Assembly (NCBI RefSeq): GCF_047511655.1
Contig: NC_133405.1
Location: 91,237,046 to 91,301,045 of the forward strand
Origin: Castor canadensis
Lineage: Eukaryota > Chordata > Mammalia > Rodentia > Castoridae
DNA: 64,000 bases
Direction of reading: 5' to 3'
The position numbers and the translations under genes were made by a program. Position 1 is the first letter of the stretch; each line of letters begins with the position of its first letter. Below, piece by piece: positions 12,481 to 25,210 of this stretch. The notes under the pieces are model-generated. The model had not been told where the DNA came from. It saw nothing but the letters and a program-made list of their open reading frames with translations, and ran no database searches.

Positions 12481-15400
12481 ATAGATCAAGGGTCAACACA
12501 TCAAGGGGATTGGACTTTGATCACATGATAAAGCAACAAATGCTAGCTAATTTTTTTAGGTGTCTTAACTACCCTCACCCCTCCCTTGTGTGCTCTCGCT
12601 TTTATCATGTGCCCAAAGTCCAATCCTATTGTTGTGTTTGCCCTTGATCTACTGTCCACATATGAGGGAGAACATATGGTTTTTGGTCTTTTGGGCCAGG
12701 CTAACCTCACTCAGAATGATGTTCTCCAATTCCATCTGTTTACCAGCGAATGATAACATTTCGTTCTTCTTCATGGCTACATAAAATTCCATTGTGTATA
12801 GATACCACATTTTCTAAATCCATTCGTCAGTGCTGGGGCATCTTGGCTGTTTCCATAACTTGGCTATTGTGAATAGTGCCGCAATAAACATGGGTGTGCA
12901 GGTGCCTCTGGAGTAACCTGTGTCACAGTCTTTTGGGTATATCCCCAAGAGTGGTATTGCTGGATCAAATGGTAGATCAATGTTTAGCTTTTTAAGTAGC
13001 CTTCAAATGTTTTTCCAGAGTGGTTGTACTAGTTTACATCCCCACCAACAGTGTAAGAGGGTTCCTTTTTCTCCACATCCTCGCCAACACCTGTTGGTGG
13101 TGGTGTTGCTTATGATGGCTATTCTAACAGGGGTGAGGTGGAATCTTAGTGTAGTTTTAATTTGCATTTCCTTTATTGCTAGAGATGGTGAGCATTTTTT
13201 CATGTGTTTTCTGACCATTTGAATTTCTTCTTTTGAGAAAGTTCTGTTTAGTTCACGTGCCCATTTCTTTATTGGTTCATTAATTTTGGGAGAATTTAGT
13301 TTTTTGAGTTCCCTATATATTCTGGTTATCAGTCCTTTGTCTGATGTGTAGCTGGCAAATATTTTCTCCCACTCAGTAGGTGTTCTCTTCAGTTTAGAGA
13401 CCATTTCTTTTGATAAACAGAAGCTTTTTAGTTTTATGAAGTCCCAATTATCTATGCTATCTCTTAGTTGCTGTGCTGCTGGGGTTCCATTGAGAAAGTT
13501 CTTACCTATACCTATTAATTCCAGAGTATTTCCTACCAATTCCTGTATCAACTTTAGAGTTTGGGGTCTGATATTAAGATCCTTGATCCATTTTGAGTTA
13601 ATATTGGTATAGGGTGATATACATGGATCTACTTTCAGTTTTTTGCAGACTGCTAACCAGTTTTCCCAGCAGTTTTTGTTGAAGAGGCTGCTTTTTCACC
13701 ATTGTATATTTTTAGTGCCTTTGTCAAAGACAAGTTGGTTATAGTTGTGTAGCTTCATATCTCGGTCCTCTATTCTGTTCCACTGGTCTTCATGTCGTTT
13801 TTGTGCCAGTACCATGTTGTTTTTACTGTTATTGCTTTGTAATATATTTTGTAGTCAGGTATTGTGATACCTCAAGCATTGTTCTTTTGACTGAGTATTG
13901 CCTTGGCTATTCATAGCCTCTTGTGTTTCCATATAAATTTAATGGTAGAGTTTTCAATCTCTTTAATGAATGTCATTGGAATTTTGATGGGAATTAAACA
14001 TGTAGATTACTTTTGGGAGTATAGACATTTTTACTATGTTGATTGTACCAATCCATGAGCATGGGAGATCTCTCCACTTTCTATAGTCTTTCTCAGTCTC
14101 TTTCTTTAGAAGTTTATAGTTTTCCTTGTAGAGGTCATTCACATCCTTTGTTAGGTTTTTACACCTAGGAACTTGATTTTTTTTGAGGCTATTGTAAATG
14201 GATTGTTTTCATATATTCTTTCTCAGTTTGGTCATTATTAGTGTATACAAATGCTAATGATTTTTCTATGCTGATTTTATATCCTGCTACCTTGCTATAG
14301 CTATTGATGGTGTCTAGAAGCTTTTGAGTAGAGTTTTTTGGGTCTTTAAGGTATAGGATCATGTCATCTGCAAATAGGGATATTTTGACAGTTCCTTTAC
14401 CTATTTGTGTTCCTTTTATTCTTTCTTCTTGCCTAATTGCTATGGCTAGGAATCCCTTACTATGTTGAATAGGAATGGAGATAGTGGGCACCCTTGTCCA
14501 GTGCCTGATTTTAGAGGGAATGGTTTCAGTTTTTCTCCATTAAGTATAATGCTGGCTGTAGGTCTGTCATATATAGCTTTTATAATGTTGAGGTACTTTC
14601 CTTCTATTCCTAGGTTTCTTAGAGCTTTTATCATGAAATGGTGTTGGATCTTACAAAGGCTTTTTCTGCATCTATTGAGATGATCAAGAGGTTTTTGTGT
14701 TTGCTTCTGTTAATGTGGTTTATTACATTTATTGATTTACGTATGTTGAACCACCCCTGCATTCCTGGGATCAAGCCTACTTGGTCATGGTGAATGATCT
14801 TTTTGATGTGTTGTTGAATTCGGTTTGCCATTATTTTGAGGATTTTTGAATCAATGTTCATTAAGGAGATTAATGAACATTGAAGGTGTCTTTGCCTGGT
14901 TTTGGAATAAGTGTAATACTGGCTTCATAAAATGTGTTAGGCAGTTTTCCTTCCCTTTCTATTTCGTGGAACAGTTTAAGGAGGGTTGGTGTCAGTTCTT
15001 CTTTAAAGGTCTGATAGAATTCAGCAGAGAATCCATCAGGTCTTGGACTTTTCTTTTTGGGGAGACTCTTGATTGCTGCTTCAATTTCATTTTGTGTTAT
15101 AGATCTATTCAGGCGATTAATTTCCTCTTGGTTCAGTTTTGGATGATCACATGTATCTAGAAATCTATCCATTTCTTTAAGATTTTCAAATTTATTTGAA
15201 TATAGGTTCTCAAAGTAGTCTCTGATGGTTTCCTGGACTTCCATGGTGTTTGTTGTTATCTCCCCTTTTGCATTCCTGATTCTACTAATTTGGGTTTTTT
15301 CTCTCCTCATTTTAGTCAGGTTTGCCAGGGGTCTGTTGATCTTGTTTATTTTTTCAAAGAACCAACTTTTTGTTTCATTAATTGTTTGTACGGTTTTTTT

Positions 15401-15750
15401 GGTTTCTATTTCATTGATTTCAGCTCTTATTTTTATTATTTCTCTCCTTCTATTTTTTTGGGGATTTGCTTGTTCTTGTTTTTCTGGGAGTTTGAGATGC
15501 ATCATTAGGTCATTGATTTGGGATCTTTCAGTCTTTTTAACATATGCACTCATGGCTATGAACTTTCCTCTCAGGACTGCCTTTGCTGTGTCCCATAGGT
15601 TCCGGTAGGTTGTGTTTTCATTTTCATTGACTTCCAGGAACTTTTTAAGTTCCTCTTTTATTTCATCAATGACCCATTGTTCATTACTCATTAAGTAATG
15701 AGTTATTCAGTTTCCTCAGCTGATAGGTTTGGATAAAATTTTTATTTAGA
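12481..15750 (-). mobile_element. Inverted L1 3' two thirds (post-endonuclease ORF2 to 3' UTR)
   Basis: On the minus strand, from 15750 downwards: the ORF2 linker after the endonuclease ([19 protein letters not shown], 15691-14870), the RT region ([36 protein letters not shown]; catalytic FADD in 14189-14491), the C-terminal domain (13551-13003) and 3' UTR to about 12533. A few frameshifts and a 7-bp duplication near 15690 break ORF2. Positions 12482-12532 carry 3' UTR in plus orientation, making a foldback with 12601-12651. Start and end points complement the plus-strand part at 9255-12480. Confidence 0.85.
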
Positions 15751-15917
15751 TTCAATGAGGGGACATTTTGGAATACTGGAATGAGATTAATGTTTGTGAC
15801 CCTTTAGAAAAGTATAGATAAAAGATATGTTATTTTTTATTTTAATGACATGAATTATTTAAGCTAATAAAACAAAATATTATCATTTCAACATGTAATC
15901 AATATAAAAATAAGAAT
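15751..15917. other. Unannotated AT-rich interval
   Basis: Unique-looking sequence between the inverted L1 and the ID SINE. Confidence 0.4.
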
Positions 15918-16005
15918 GAGGGACTGGAGGCATGGCTCAAGTTGTAGGGCAACTTGATTTGCAAGCACAAAGCCCTGAGTTCAAACCCTAGTCCCAGAAA
16001 AAAAT
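15918..16005 (+). repeat. ID-type SINE
   Basis: ID body in sense orientation: gactggaggcatggctcaag, then gccctgagttcaaaccctag, followed by a short A-rich tail. Confidence 0.88.
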
Positions 16006-16689
16006 AGAATGGGATATTTTATCTTTTTTGTGTTCCAACTTTGAAATCTTCAAGCTCATCTCAATGTCCCCCTCCCATGTTGTAAGAGCTCAAGAGCCAC
16101 ATGTAGCTGGTGAGTACGGTACACAACTGCACAGTAACCCAGTTTTAGTTTCCACCTTTCTTTATTATATTGGTGTTGTGGCCTTATTCTTAAACCCCAT
16201 AAAATGGGACTTTTAAATTTTAATGTAATCTGCCAATGTGGACATTAGAAGCAATAAGCTCTCATTAATTTCTGTAAGGAAAGGATATAATTATTTTTAA
16301 TTTTTATCTGAATATTTATCTTATTTTTAGCTCCAGTTTAAATTATATTTTCCTAATCCTGATTTCTAATGTTGATTCAGCTCCTAGAATGGAACATTGT
16401 ACAGGACTTTCAACCTTTTAAGTTGGTTTCATAATGGCAGTTACATTCTACTTTGCCATTGAGCATAACAGATTCCTGATTCCTGTTTAGTCTGGGCTTT
16501 TATCCTACTTAGACTAAGATTTTGCTATTTTTCTATCCTTCTGAAATTATGCTTTGGAAATTTTATTTACTCTAAAAGTAGACTTTAGAATCCCTTATTT
16601 CCAGGTTTTTGTTCATATCTGTGTTGTGTACTACCTCAAAATTTTCAAACGCCCAGTTTTTACTAACCTTGAAAAGCTAGGTTTTAATG
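16006..16689. other. Unannotated interval
   Basis: No gene or recognisable element. Confidence 0.4.
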
Positions 16690-16815
16690 CTTGATTTTAC
16701 ACATGGAGAAGAGGGTCTAGAATAGTGAAATGACTTCTTCAAAGTCCTACTATGAATAAGAAGCAGACCTAGAATTTGAATCTCAGATATTGGGCTCCTA
16801 GACCTTGATTATGAG
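16690..16815 (-). repeat. MIR SINE relic
   Basis: The block agaatagtgaaatgacttct, then caaagtcctac and ctagaatttgaatctcaga, follows the reversed MIR core. Confidence 0.6.
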
Positions 16816-16929
16816 TATGATTAAAATTCTATTATAGATCCAAATTGTCAACCAAGCAAAACTACTTGGCAAAATTAACTAAATAATTGAATTGAATTTA
16901 AAAGTAAGTGTATTTTCTTTTCTTTCTTT

Positions 16930-17143
16930 CTTTATTTTTGTGGTACTGAGGATTAGAATTCAGGGCTCACATATACTAGTCAAGCACTCTACCACTTGAG
17001 CCATGCCCCCAGCCCTTTTGTTTGTATGTTGTTTTTGAGGTAGAGTCTCCATAGCTTTGCTAGTGCTGGCCTCAAACTTGTGGTCCTCCTTCCTCCACCT
17101 CCTGAGAGGCTAAGATTACAGGTATATGCCACCTGACCTGGCA
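16930..17143 (-). repeat. Composite SINE: B1-like arm plus ID arm
   Basis: Reversed ID arm (gcactctaccacttgagcca then tgcccccagccc) followed by a reversed 7SL arm (ttgaggtagagtctccatag, then taagattacaggtatatgcc). Confidence 0.85.
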
Positions 17144-17689
17144 AAATATGCACACTTTCAATAAAGCCAGTTTCAAAACCTATTTTTATACATCCTTTAA
17201 ACTACAATTATTGATATTAAAGGAATGTCTCCTTTGGTATATTTCATTATTTAGGAACTAAATTTCTATTATGGAAATATTTTGAAATTTTTATATGAAA
17301 TGGACTGTACTCCCTGCAAATGTTTCACATTTGTCTCACAATTACTGATTCTACATTGGATTTATACTTTCTTGTATTGTTAGAAGGCTTTGACCTTGGA
17401 TGAATGGTCTGGAAAAGTTGAAGAGACATTTTCAGACAAAGGACGTGATGTATACTAACTTGGAAACATTAGCATCACATAGAAACCTGTGTACTTTATG
17501 TGCATATTTCATTGTCTTTCTCCAATATCAGAAGTAAATTTAAGAACACATGCCAAATTCCATTTTACCTTTATATTTCTCGAATAACTTCACAATTAGC
17601 TATCCTTAAGTCTTTTATCAATACAAATTTAATAGAGCAGCAGCAATGTATAGAGACACTGTTAAAAATGTCATTATACCAATTAATTA
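17144..17689. other. Unannotated interval
   Basis: No gene or recognisable element. Confidence 0.4.
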
Positions 17690-18085
17690 ACACTGTGATT
17701 TTATTAAGTATAGTAAGTCAGACATAGAAAGACAAATCCCAAATGATTTCACTATTTGTGGAATCTAAAATGGTCAAATAGAAGGAGAGTAGAATGGTGG
17801 GACTCCAGGAGAGGAGAAAGAGATTGATAACAGGACACAAACATTCAGCTATAAGATGAATAAGTTTGAAAGGCCCAATGTTCAGTCCGGTGACTACAAT
17901 TAATAGTAAATAGTTCAATTATTATATACTTACAATTTACTGAGAGTAGACTTAAATGTCCTCATCCTCCCTAAAAATGGTACTATGTGAGGTGATGGAT
18001 ATGTTATGTATATGCATATCAAAACATTGACATCATATACCTTAAATGCACACAATTTTTGTCAATTTTACCTTAATAAAGCTGA
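17690..18085 (+). mobile_element. Ancient L1M 3' end
   Basis: Typical L1M tail: gtgaggtgatggatatgtta, then tatcaaaacattgacatc, ccttaaatgcacacaattt and ttaataaagctgaaaaa. Confidence 0.75.
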
Positions 18086-18099
18086 AAAAGTGTATTAAT

Positions 18100-18595
18100 A
18101 TGGACTTCTTTGGCATTCTTGAAATGCATTCATGTTATCACTTTAGAAAAGGTGTATTCGAATGTTCATCACACATAACTAGCTTGTGTCAATAACTGGA
18201 AACTATACCAATGCCCATAAACAGAACAAAAAAATAATTATAGTAGAGGCATACACTAGAATTCTAGACAACAATTATGGAAAAGTTATTCTGCATGCAA
18301 AAGTATGGCTAAAGCTCATAAACAAAATGTTGAGTAAAAGAAATCAAGCAAAAAAAAGAATATACACTTACCATAAAGCTTGGAAATAAGCAAAACTTAA
18401 CTATGGTCTTAATTTACTCACATAAGAACATATATACAAATTTCATAGACTTACTCCTAATAGCCAAAAGTAAAAACAACCCAAATGTCCATTAATAGAT
18501 GACAGAATAAATAAAATGTAGTATATCTATACAATGGAATATAATTAAGTCATAAGAATGAAATACAATGTATCCAGGCTACAATATGGATGAAG
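18100..18595 (+). mobile_element. Ancient L1M 3'-region relic
   Basis: The block acaacccaaatgtccattaa then tagatgacagaataaat and tatctatacaatggaatata matches the conserved L1M stretch after ORF2. It is interrupted at about 18595 by the younger L1. Confidence 0.7.
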
Positions 18596-21117
18596 CCTCC
18601 AGGACACCAAATAGACATGACCAAAATAGAAGCTCTCCAGAGCATATTATACTTAAAGCAATTAACACAGAGAACAAGGAGGGAACATTGAAGGCTGTAA
18701 GACAGAAAAATCAAATAACATATAAAGGTAAACCCATCAAAATAACAACAGATTTCGTAACAGAAACCTTAAAAGCAAGAAGGGATGGAGTAAGGTATTT
18801 AAAACACTGAAAGAAAACAATTTCAGTCCTGGGATACTCTACCCGGCAAAGCTATCATTCAAAATTGAAGGAGGAATAAAAATCTTCCATAATAAACAGA
18901 AACTAAAACAATACCTGACCACTAAAGCACCACTACAGAAGATTCTAAAAGGCATCCTACATATAGACGATAACAAACATAGCTATGAAAGGATGGGAAT
19001 TTTTTAAACTCACAAGAAAAGCAGACAAATAATTAGAGAGTAGCATAGAATTAGTTGTACACACACAAATCCTTACACAACAAAAACAACTAAATGGCAG
19101 GAATCAACACATACAGCTCAATATTAACACTGAATGTTAGTGGCCTTAACTCTCCCATCAAAAGACCTCTATCAGCAAACTGAATTAAAAAGGAAGACCC
19201 GACAAATTACCCACCTTACAGAAAGAAATACACATTGCCTCAGGGTGAAAGGGTGGAAGATTTACCAACCTAATGGCCTCCAAAAAGAGACAGGAGTAGC
19301 AATACTTATATCAGATAAAGTAGACTTCAAACCTAAATTGGTCAGAGGAGACAAAGAAGGTCACTTCATACTAATAAAAGGAACAATACATCAAGACAAA
19401 ATAACAATTGTTAACTTATATGCACCCAATGTCGGTGCACCCAACTTGATTGAACATACATTACTAGACTTAAAAACACAGATATCCCCTCAACACAGTG
19501 GGGTGGGAGACTTCAATACTCCTCTATCAGCAACAGATCAGTCATCCAGACAAAAAAATCAACAATGAAACTAGAATTGAATGCACCCTAAACAAGTATT
19601 AACTCAAAGTGGATTAAGGATCTTAATATAAGACATGAAACTTTGAAGCTAGTGCAGGAAAGAGTAGGGAATACACTGGAATTAATAGGCATAGACAATG
19701 ACTTCCTAAATAGAACTCATGTGGCTCCACAACTAAGAGAAAAGATTGACAAATGGGACTACATGAAATACAAAGGCTTCTATGCAACCAAAGAAACGGT
19801 CACCAAATTGAAGAGGCTGCCCATAGAATGGGAGAAAATCTTTGCCAGCTATACATCTGACAAGGGATCAACAACCAGAATACACAAGGAGCTCAAAAAA
19901 CTGAAGTCACAAAAAATAAATGACCCAGCGAAGGAATGGGCAAATGAACTGAACAGAGCTTTTGCAACGGAAAAAGTCCAAATGGCCAAAAAAACACATA
20001 AAGAAATGCTCAACATCCCTGGCCATAAAGGAAATGCAAATCAAAACCACGTTAAGATGCCACCTCACTCCTGTTAGAATGACTACCATCAAGAATAGAA
20101 ACAACAAAAAATGTTGGTGAGGATGTGGGAAAAAAACCCCTCAGACACTGCTGGTGGGAATGTAAATTAGTACAACCACTAAGGAAATAGTATGGAGGCT
20201 GCTAAAAAAAACTAAAAATAAAACTGCCATATGATCCAGCCATACCACTCCTTGAGATAGAAGGAATGCAAGCCAAGTTAAAACCTGCACACCCATGTTT
20301 ATTACAGCATTATTGACAATAGCTAAGGTATGGAAACAGCCAAGATGCCCCACTACTGATTAATATATTAAGAAAACGTGGTATTTATATACAATGGGAT
20401 TTTATTCAGCCACAAAGAAGAATGAAATTTTGTCATTTGCAGGTAAATGGATGGAACTGGAGAACATCATCTTAATTGAAGTTAGCCAGGTCCAGAACGC
20501 CAAAAGCCACATGTTTTCTCTCATATGTGGAGTACAGACCTAATACAAATGCAGAAATGTTATGAAAAACAAGTCACACTAAGGGGAGGGCAAATATGAG
20601 AGAGAGAGAGGCTAAAAGAAAGAAGTTAAGAAGGTGAATATGGTTGATGTACTCTCTATACAAGAATGAGTATAGAATTTTTAAACCTGTTGAAATCACC
20701 ATAAGAAGGAGACTAAGGAAGAAAGAAGAAAAACAGGAGATGAACTAATTTGGGTTATGTTACATATGTACATGGAAATGTCACAAGGAAATTGCTTGTA
20801 TTGCTATCTTAAACAAACAAAAATGTCATTTTTCTTTTTTTTACAAAATCAGAGAACAGGAGGGAGGAAGTCCTAGCTGGGGAGGTCTGTACCAGGGCGA
20901 GGGGGAGGACGTGCGGAAAGGGTGTGGGAGGGTGAATATGGTTGAAGTATTATGTACACATGTATGTAAATGGAAAATGAGACATGTTAAAACTATTCAA
21001 GAAATGGGGGGAATAAAGGAGAATAATTGAGGGGGTGAATTTAACTATGATATATTGTAAGAACTTTTTTATATGCCACAATGTACCCTCAGCACAACAA
21101 TAAAAAAATTTTTTTTT
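18596..21117 (+). mobile_element. L1 with internal deletion joining endonuclease to ORF2 C-terminus
   Basis: Order: ORF1 C-terminal domain (18596-19050), endonuclease half of ORF2 (19090-19566), then directly the ORF2 C-terminus (from about 19567) and 3' UTR to 21117, ending cacaacaataaaaaaat. All of RT is missing. The junction falls in short shared sequence (gaaactaga against gaaatcctaga). Frames at 19134-19568 and 19643-20077 are open remnants. Confidence 0.85.
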
Positions 21118-22289
21118 AAGAAAATGTTCTGGAATTACATAGTTGTGGATAGTTCCACAACATTGTGAATGTACTGAAAAATCACTGAATCATACACTTT
21201 AAAATAGTAAATTTTATGTTATGTGAATTATATCTCAAAAATAAACAAGGAATAAAAAACAAATAATCTAATCTATTGTTTTAAAAATGAAGATAATTTC
21301 TTTTTGGTTCAGTATAGTAGTGACTGGAAGAGGACATGAATGAACTTTAAGGTTTTGTTAGGGTTCTATTTACTCCACGTAGTGGTTTCATAGTTGTAGT
21401 CACATTGTGAAAATTCATGCCCTTCTATCTTTATGATCTGTGAAGTTTTGTAAGGTATTATGCTTCAATCTAAATTATGAAAAGTGATAACTTTTTAAAG
21501 TATAAAACATTTTAGAGAGCTAGCTATAATTCAATATATGGTAGTTTAAAAATTAAATCAAGGAATGATTAAAATACACAATATAGCTTCAAAAGTAATA
21601 ACTTATTATGTTGCTATCTTAATGTTTATTGGATAATCCACAAATCTTGAAAAGGAAAATGAAATTACTAAATCAACTAGTGACACTGATGAATAAATTG
21701 AAGATTCATATTTAAATTATTTTAAAGAATATTTAGAGTGTAAATAGGTTTTAAAATTCCAAGTGTTAAGATTATCCTGTAAAATAATCAACAACATCTA
21801 ATTTGACAGCATTTTAGCATTTCATGGCCAGGTCCTAAAATTGAAAAGTTTATCCATTCTTACCATCTTCATAAAATTTCTGAAAGCCAGAGAGATGACC
21901 AATGTTGCAGTAACATCTATTTGATGAATTTTTATTGCTAATTATGACTGCACAATGCTGGACATGTTTCAAAACTACCTTGACATTTTTATCCAGGTAT
22001 TTTGACCAAAAACAATTGGCTGCAGAGCAAATTTAACTTTTGTTTGTTCAAATTTTATTTTTCATTTGCATTTTTGGAAGAATCTTCAATTAGTTTTATA
22101 AATATAGATAGCATTTTATCTTTAAAGGCTTTTTTTGCCTCAAAAGAATTTGTGGTAAGGACAGTAAGAATCCTTTTGCCCTTTCTGGCATCTAGGAAAA
22201 CAGTATAACTACACTAGTTTTCTCTTTCTCAATGTAGCTAACTAAATTTGTGACTACAAACAGTTATTTTAATAGTATTCTCAAATTCT
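21118..22289. other. Unannotated AT-rich interval
   Basis: No gene or recognisable element. AT-rich with scattered stop codons in all frames. Confidence 0.4.
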
Positions 22290-22484
22290 AATTTTTTTTT
22301 GTGCTGGGGCTTGAACTCAGGGTGTACACCTTAAGCCACTCTACCAGCCCTTTTTGTGAAGGTTTTTTTGAGATAGGGTTTCACAAACTATTTGCCTGGG
22401 CTGGCTTCGAACCGTGATCCTCCTGATCTCTGCCTCCTGAGTAGCTAGGATTACAGGTGTGAGGTACCGGCGCCCAGCAAGTTC
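22290..22484 (-). repeat. Composite SINE: B1-like arm plus ID arm
   Basis: Read on the plus strand: a reversed ID arm (gggcttgaactcaggg, then ccactctaccagccc) followed by a reversed 7SL arm (gagatagggtttcac, then taggattacaggtgtgag). Confidence 0.85.
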
Positions 22485-22489
22485 TACTT

Positions 22490-24549
22490 CTAAGTACACA
22501 AAAAACAATGACTACACCAAGGGGAAAGTGAGTTCTCACATCAAAAATGGAATAATAAGTTTTACTTAACCAACAACATTTTGAAAAGTGAAGCCAAAAT
22601 TGAAAAACATTGATTTGTTCCTTTTTCTGTTAGCATGACATATCTGATGCAATTCCTATTGTTACTACTATTATTAATAATTAAAATAATAATTAGTTCC
22701 ATAAACACAAAAAACATAAGGCAGCTTTAAGGGGAAATCTATTATATCTCCTTGGAAATGCCAAGTGCTAAATTTAGCATTAACTAACTAATGCCAATGC
22801 TACTCTGTTTAGCAGCACATATTCTAAAATTGGACCTAGCCTGGAAAGAACTGCTGCAATAGTGAATGAGTCATTGGCTATGTAATTTCCATTTCAGCTG
22901 TGTTTGGGCTGATTTCTCCACAAACAAGACATATGACAATCTTCCTTCTTCCAAATGCAGCATAGTAGAGTATCACACTGCAATTATATCCATCCATTGT
23001 TTGTATAAACAGGAAAGGGAAATAGATCTTGATAAAGAATAATCATTTCTTGGCTTTATTCCAAAGTAAGAATGCCTAAGAGTTGAAATATTTTCATTTT
23101 ATGCTACCATTTGTGATTGTTTTGGATCTTGGAAATTGAGTGGTGTTTATCACTAAAAAGAGTTTTGTTATAGTCAACTTTTTTCCCTTTTCAAATGTAT
23201 CTAGTTACTAATAATGTATTCAGAATCTGAAATGCTTACTAGATTATTACCTCATCCCTCACCACATGATTTGTGAAATCTCAGGATTTTATATGCTTAA
23301 CTATAGTTCTCAGTTCCAAATATCACATGAAGTTTATCTACCCTTCTTTTCATCTAGTGTACCTACATGGAATAATTACTGTCTAATTAAAGCCTTTGGG
23401 TTTTGTTTCAGAAAATTAAAATTGTGTCTAAGGAAGGAAAATGTATTTAGAAAAATGCAGGCTTAATACTATTTTTTACATACTATGATTTTCTTATTGG
23501 AACATAATACTCTTATGTGATTTCAAAAAGATCATTTTCATGTAAAACACAACAAATTAAGTCTAAAATAAATTAAAATAATAATTCACAACTTATTACC
23601 AAAAGTACTTTTGCTAAAATTAAAGCTGTCACTCCCAATTCTGTTTAAATTTTAACTTAGAACAGTTTATCTTAATTGCATAGTTTAAATTTTAGATTCT
23701 TAGGACATTTCAAAATAGCTTTTTCATAATGTGTATTGACATTTTCCTCATTGCAATTTTCAGTCTGGACTGTGGGAATGACAATTGCTATTCTATTTAA
23801 ATCCATATTATTCTGACATATAAACATTTAGAACTGATAAAATATTATTTTTGATTGCTTGCTGTTTTTTGTTTCTGTCTAGACCATAATGTGTTTAGTG
23901 AATAAAGGCAGAATTTGTCATATATGTGCTCAAAAAGTTTAATGAATTAATGAAATATATTTTTGTGTTATGCCTTATAGTACGTCAGACGGTGGAGGAA
24001 CTAAATAACTACCAGCTGCTTAATAAGCTGGTAATGATAAAAGATGTTCCTAAAAGATTCAAACTATATGAGCACTCTTAAGAATCATTGTCCGCTTTCT
24101 TTAAAATGCTGAATTAAGGTATTTTCTATAGGCAAAGCAACAATGTGTTTTGCATGTCCATAAATGTCAGCAGAAAGCGAGAATGAGATGACTTGTTCTC
24201 TCTGTCCAAGATGTAGGACAGCAAATTCATCATTAAACAAAATGTTAACACTAGTTATTTTATGCTACTTATTTACTCTTCACAGTCTGTTCTCTTTAAA
24301 TTATCACCATTAGTAGTTATTTTAACTATAAATTAGAATATGCTGGGGTATGTGGAAAACAGAGGATAACATTCCTCTGACTGAGTTCCTACACTGTCAC
24401 TTGACCTACAATGTTAGCTAATAACAGAGGATTATGAGTAAGATGCCCCAAGAATCACATCAAGGTTGGGATTTGGACAATTTTAATCCTGTCTACTCTT
24501 ATCAGAGATTTTAAAAACATGTAAAAATATAACAAAGTTTATTGTGAGG
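22490..24549. other. Repeat-poor AT-rich interval
   Basis: No gene, young L1 or SINE recognised. It holds the U6-like fragment at 22809-22834 and a short perfect hairpin (taccagct / agctggta) near 24012-24035. Confidence 0.4.
22809..22834 (+). pseudogene. U6 snRNA 5'-end-like fragment
   Basis: The block agcagcacatattctaaaat plus tgga matches the start of U6 snRNA with one mismatch in 24 nt. Homology stops immediately afterwards. No proximal pol III promoter elements were found. It is a truncated pseudogene or a chance match. Confidence 0.45.
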
Positions 24550-24710
24550 AACTGTTGAAATTAATGACTAAGCAAGAAAATCTAAATTATGGAGAAATTA
24601 TGTTATATTAGTATTGAATATCTGTAATAGGGAAGAGAATAGTAGTAAAACAAATGGCAGCCCAGAGATAACATAGTTCATTATGATGCATAGTAGTCTG
24701 GGCATGTATT
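24550..24710 (+). repeat. Left arm of a 160-bp inverted repeat
   Basis: This arm is the reverse complement of 25211-25378, with only about nine substitutions and one 7-bp gap by hand alignment. Shared blocks include gaaattaatgactaagcaag and aaacaaatggcagcccagag. The sequence matches no L1 or SINE I know. Confidence 0.9.
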
Positions 24711-25210
24711 TTATAAGGTTGAAGAGGCCTGTAAATACTCCAAGGGAAATAAAAGTGCAAATATTAAATGTGAACCAAAGAACATATGAAGGAACCAAGA
24801 TATATGAATGGTGTTATTATCTAATAGTGCAGATAATCCCCAATACACAGAGTTTATTCAGGGATAATTATGACTTATCATTTCAATTAGTTGAACATGC
24901 CCTAATCATCTTTCCATAGATATTCCTGAGCAGGTTTCATATACAACTTTCTTATTTGTATTAATAAAATGTGCTTTTAAAGTCTCCAAGAAACCCTCAG
25001 CCATTTTTTGATCTTCCTCTCTTTCTGATAGATGGATCTACATACTCAGTAAGCCAACAAGTTATATTTGTTTCTTCAAATTGGAAACAGCTCCTATATC
25101 TGTCCCTTCCTGCTACTGTTCAATTCCAAGCCTTCATCACAGCACTCTAAAATTACTACAACAAACTTCTAAGGGATTTTCTTCTCATGCCTCCCTCAAA
25201 TCCACTATAT

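Noticed and set aside
14870-15691. 273-codon frame as a host gene
   Set aside because: It is the ORF2 linker/RT-upstream segment of the inverted L1 ([19 protein letters not shown] and related text).
15918-16005. tRNA-like sequences at this and the other ID loci as tRNA genes
   Set aside because: They are tRNA-derived ID SINEs with A-rich tails and diverged arms; no cloverleaf with intact arms is supported.
22809-22834. Functional U6 snRNA gene
   Set aside because: Only the first 24 nt match. The rest of the RNA and the upstream TATA/PSE are absent.
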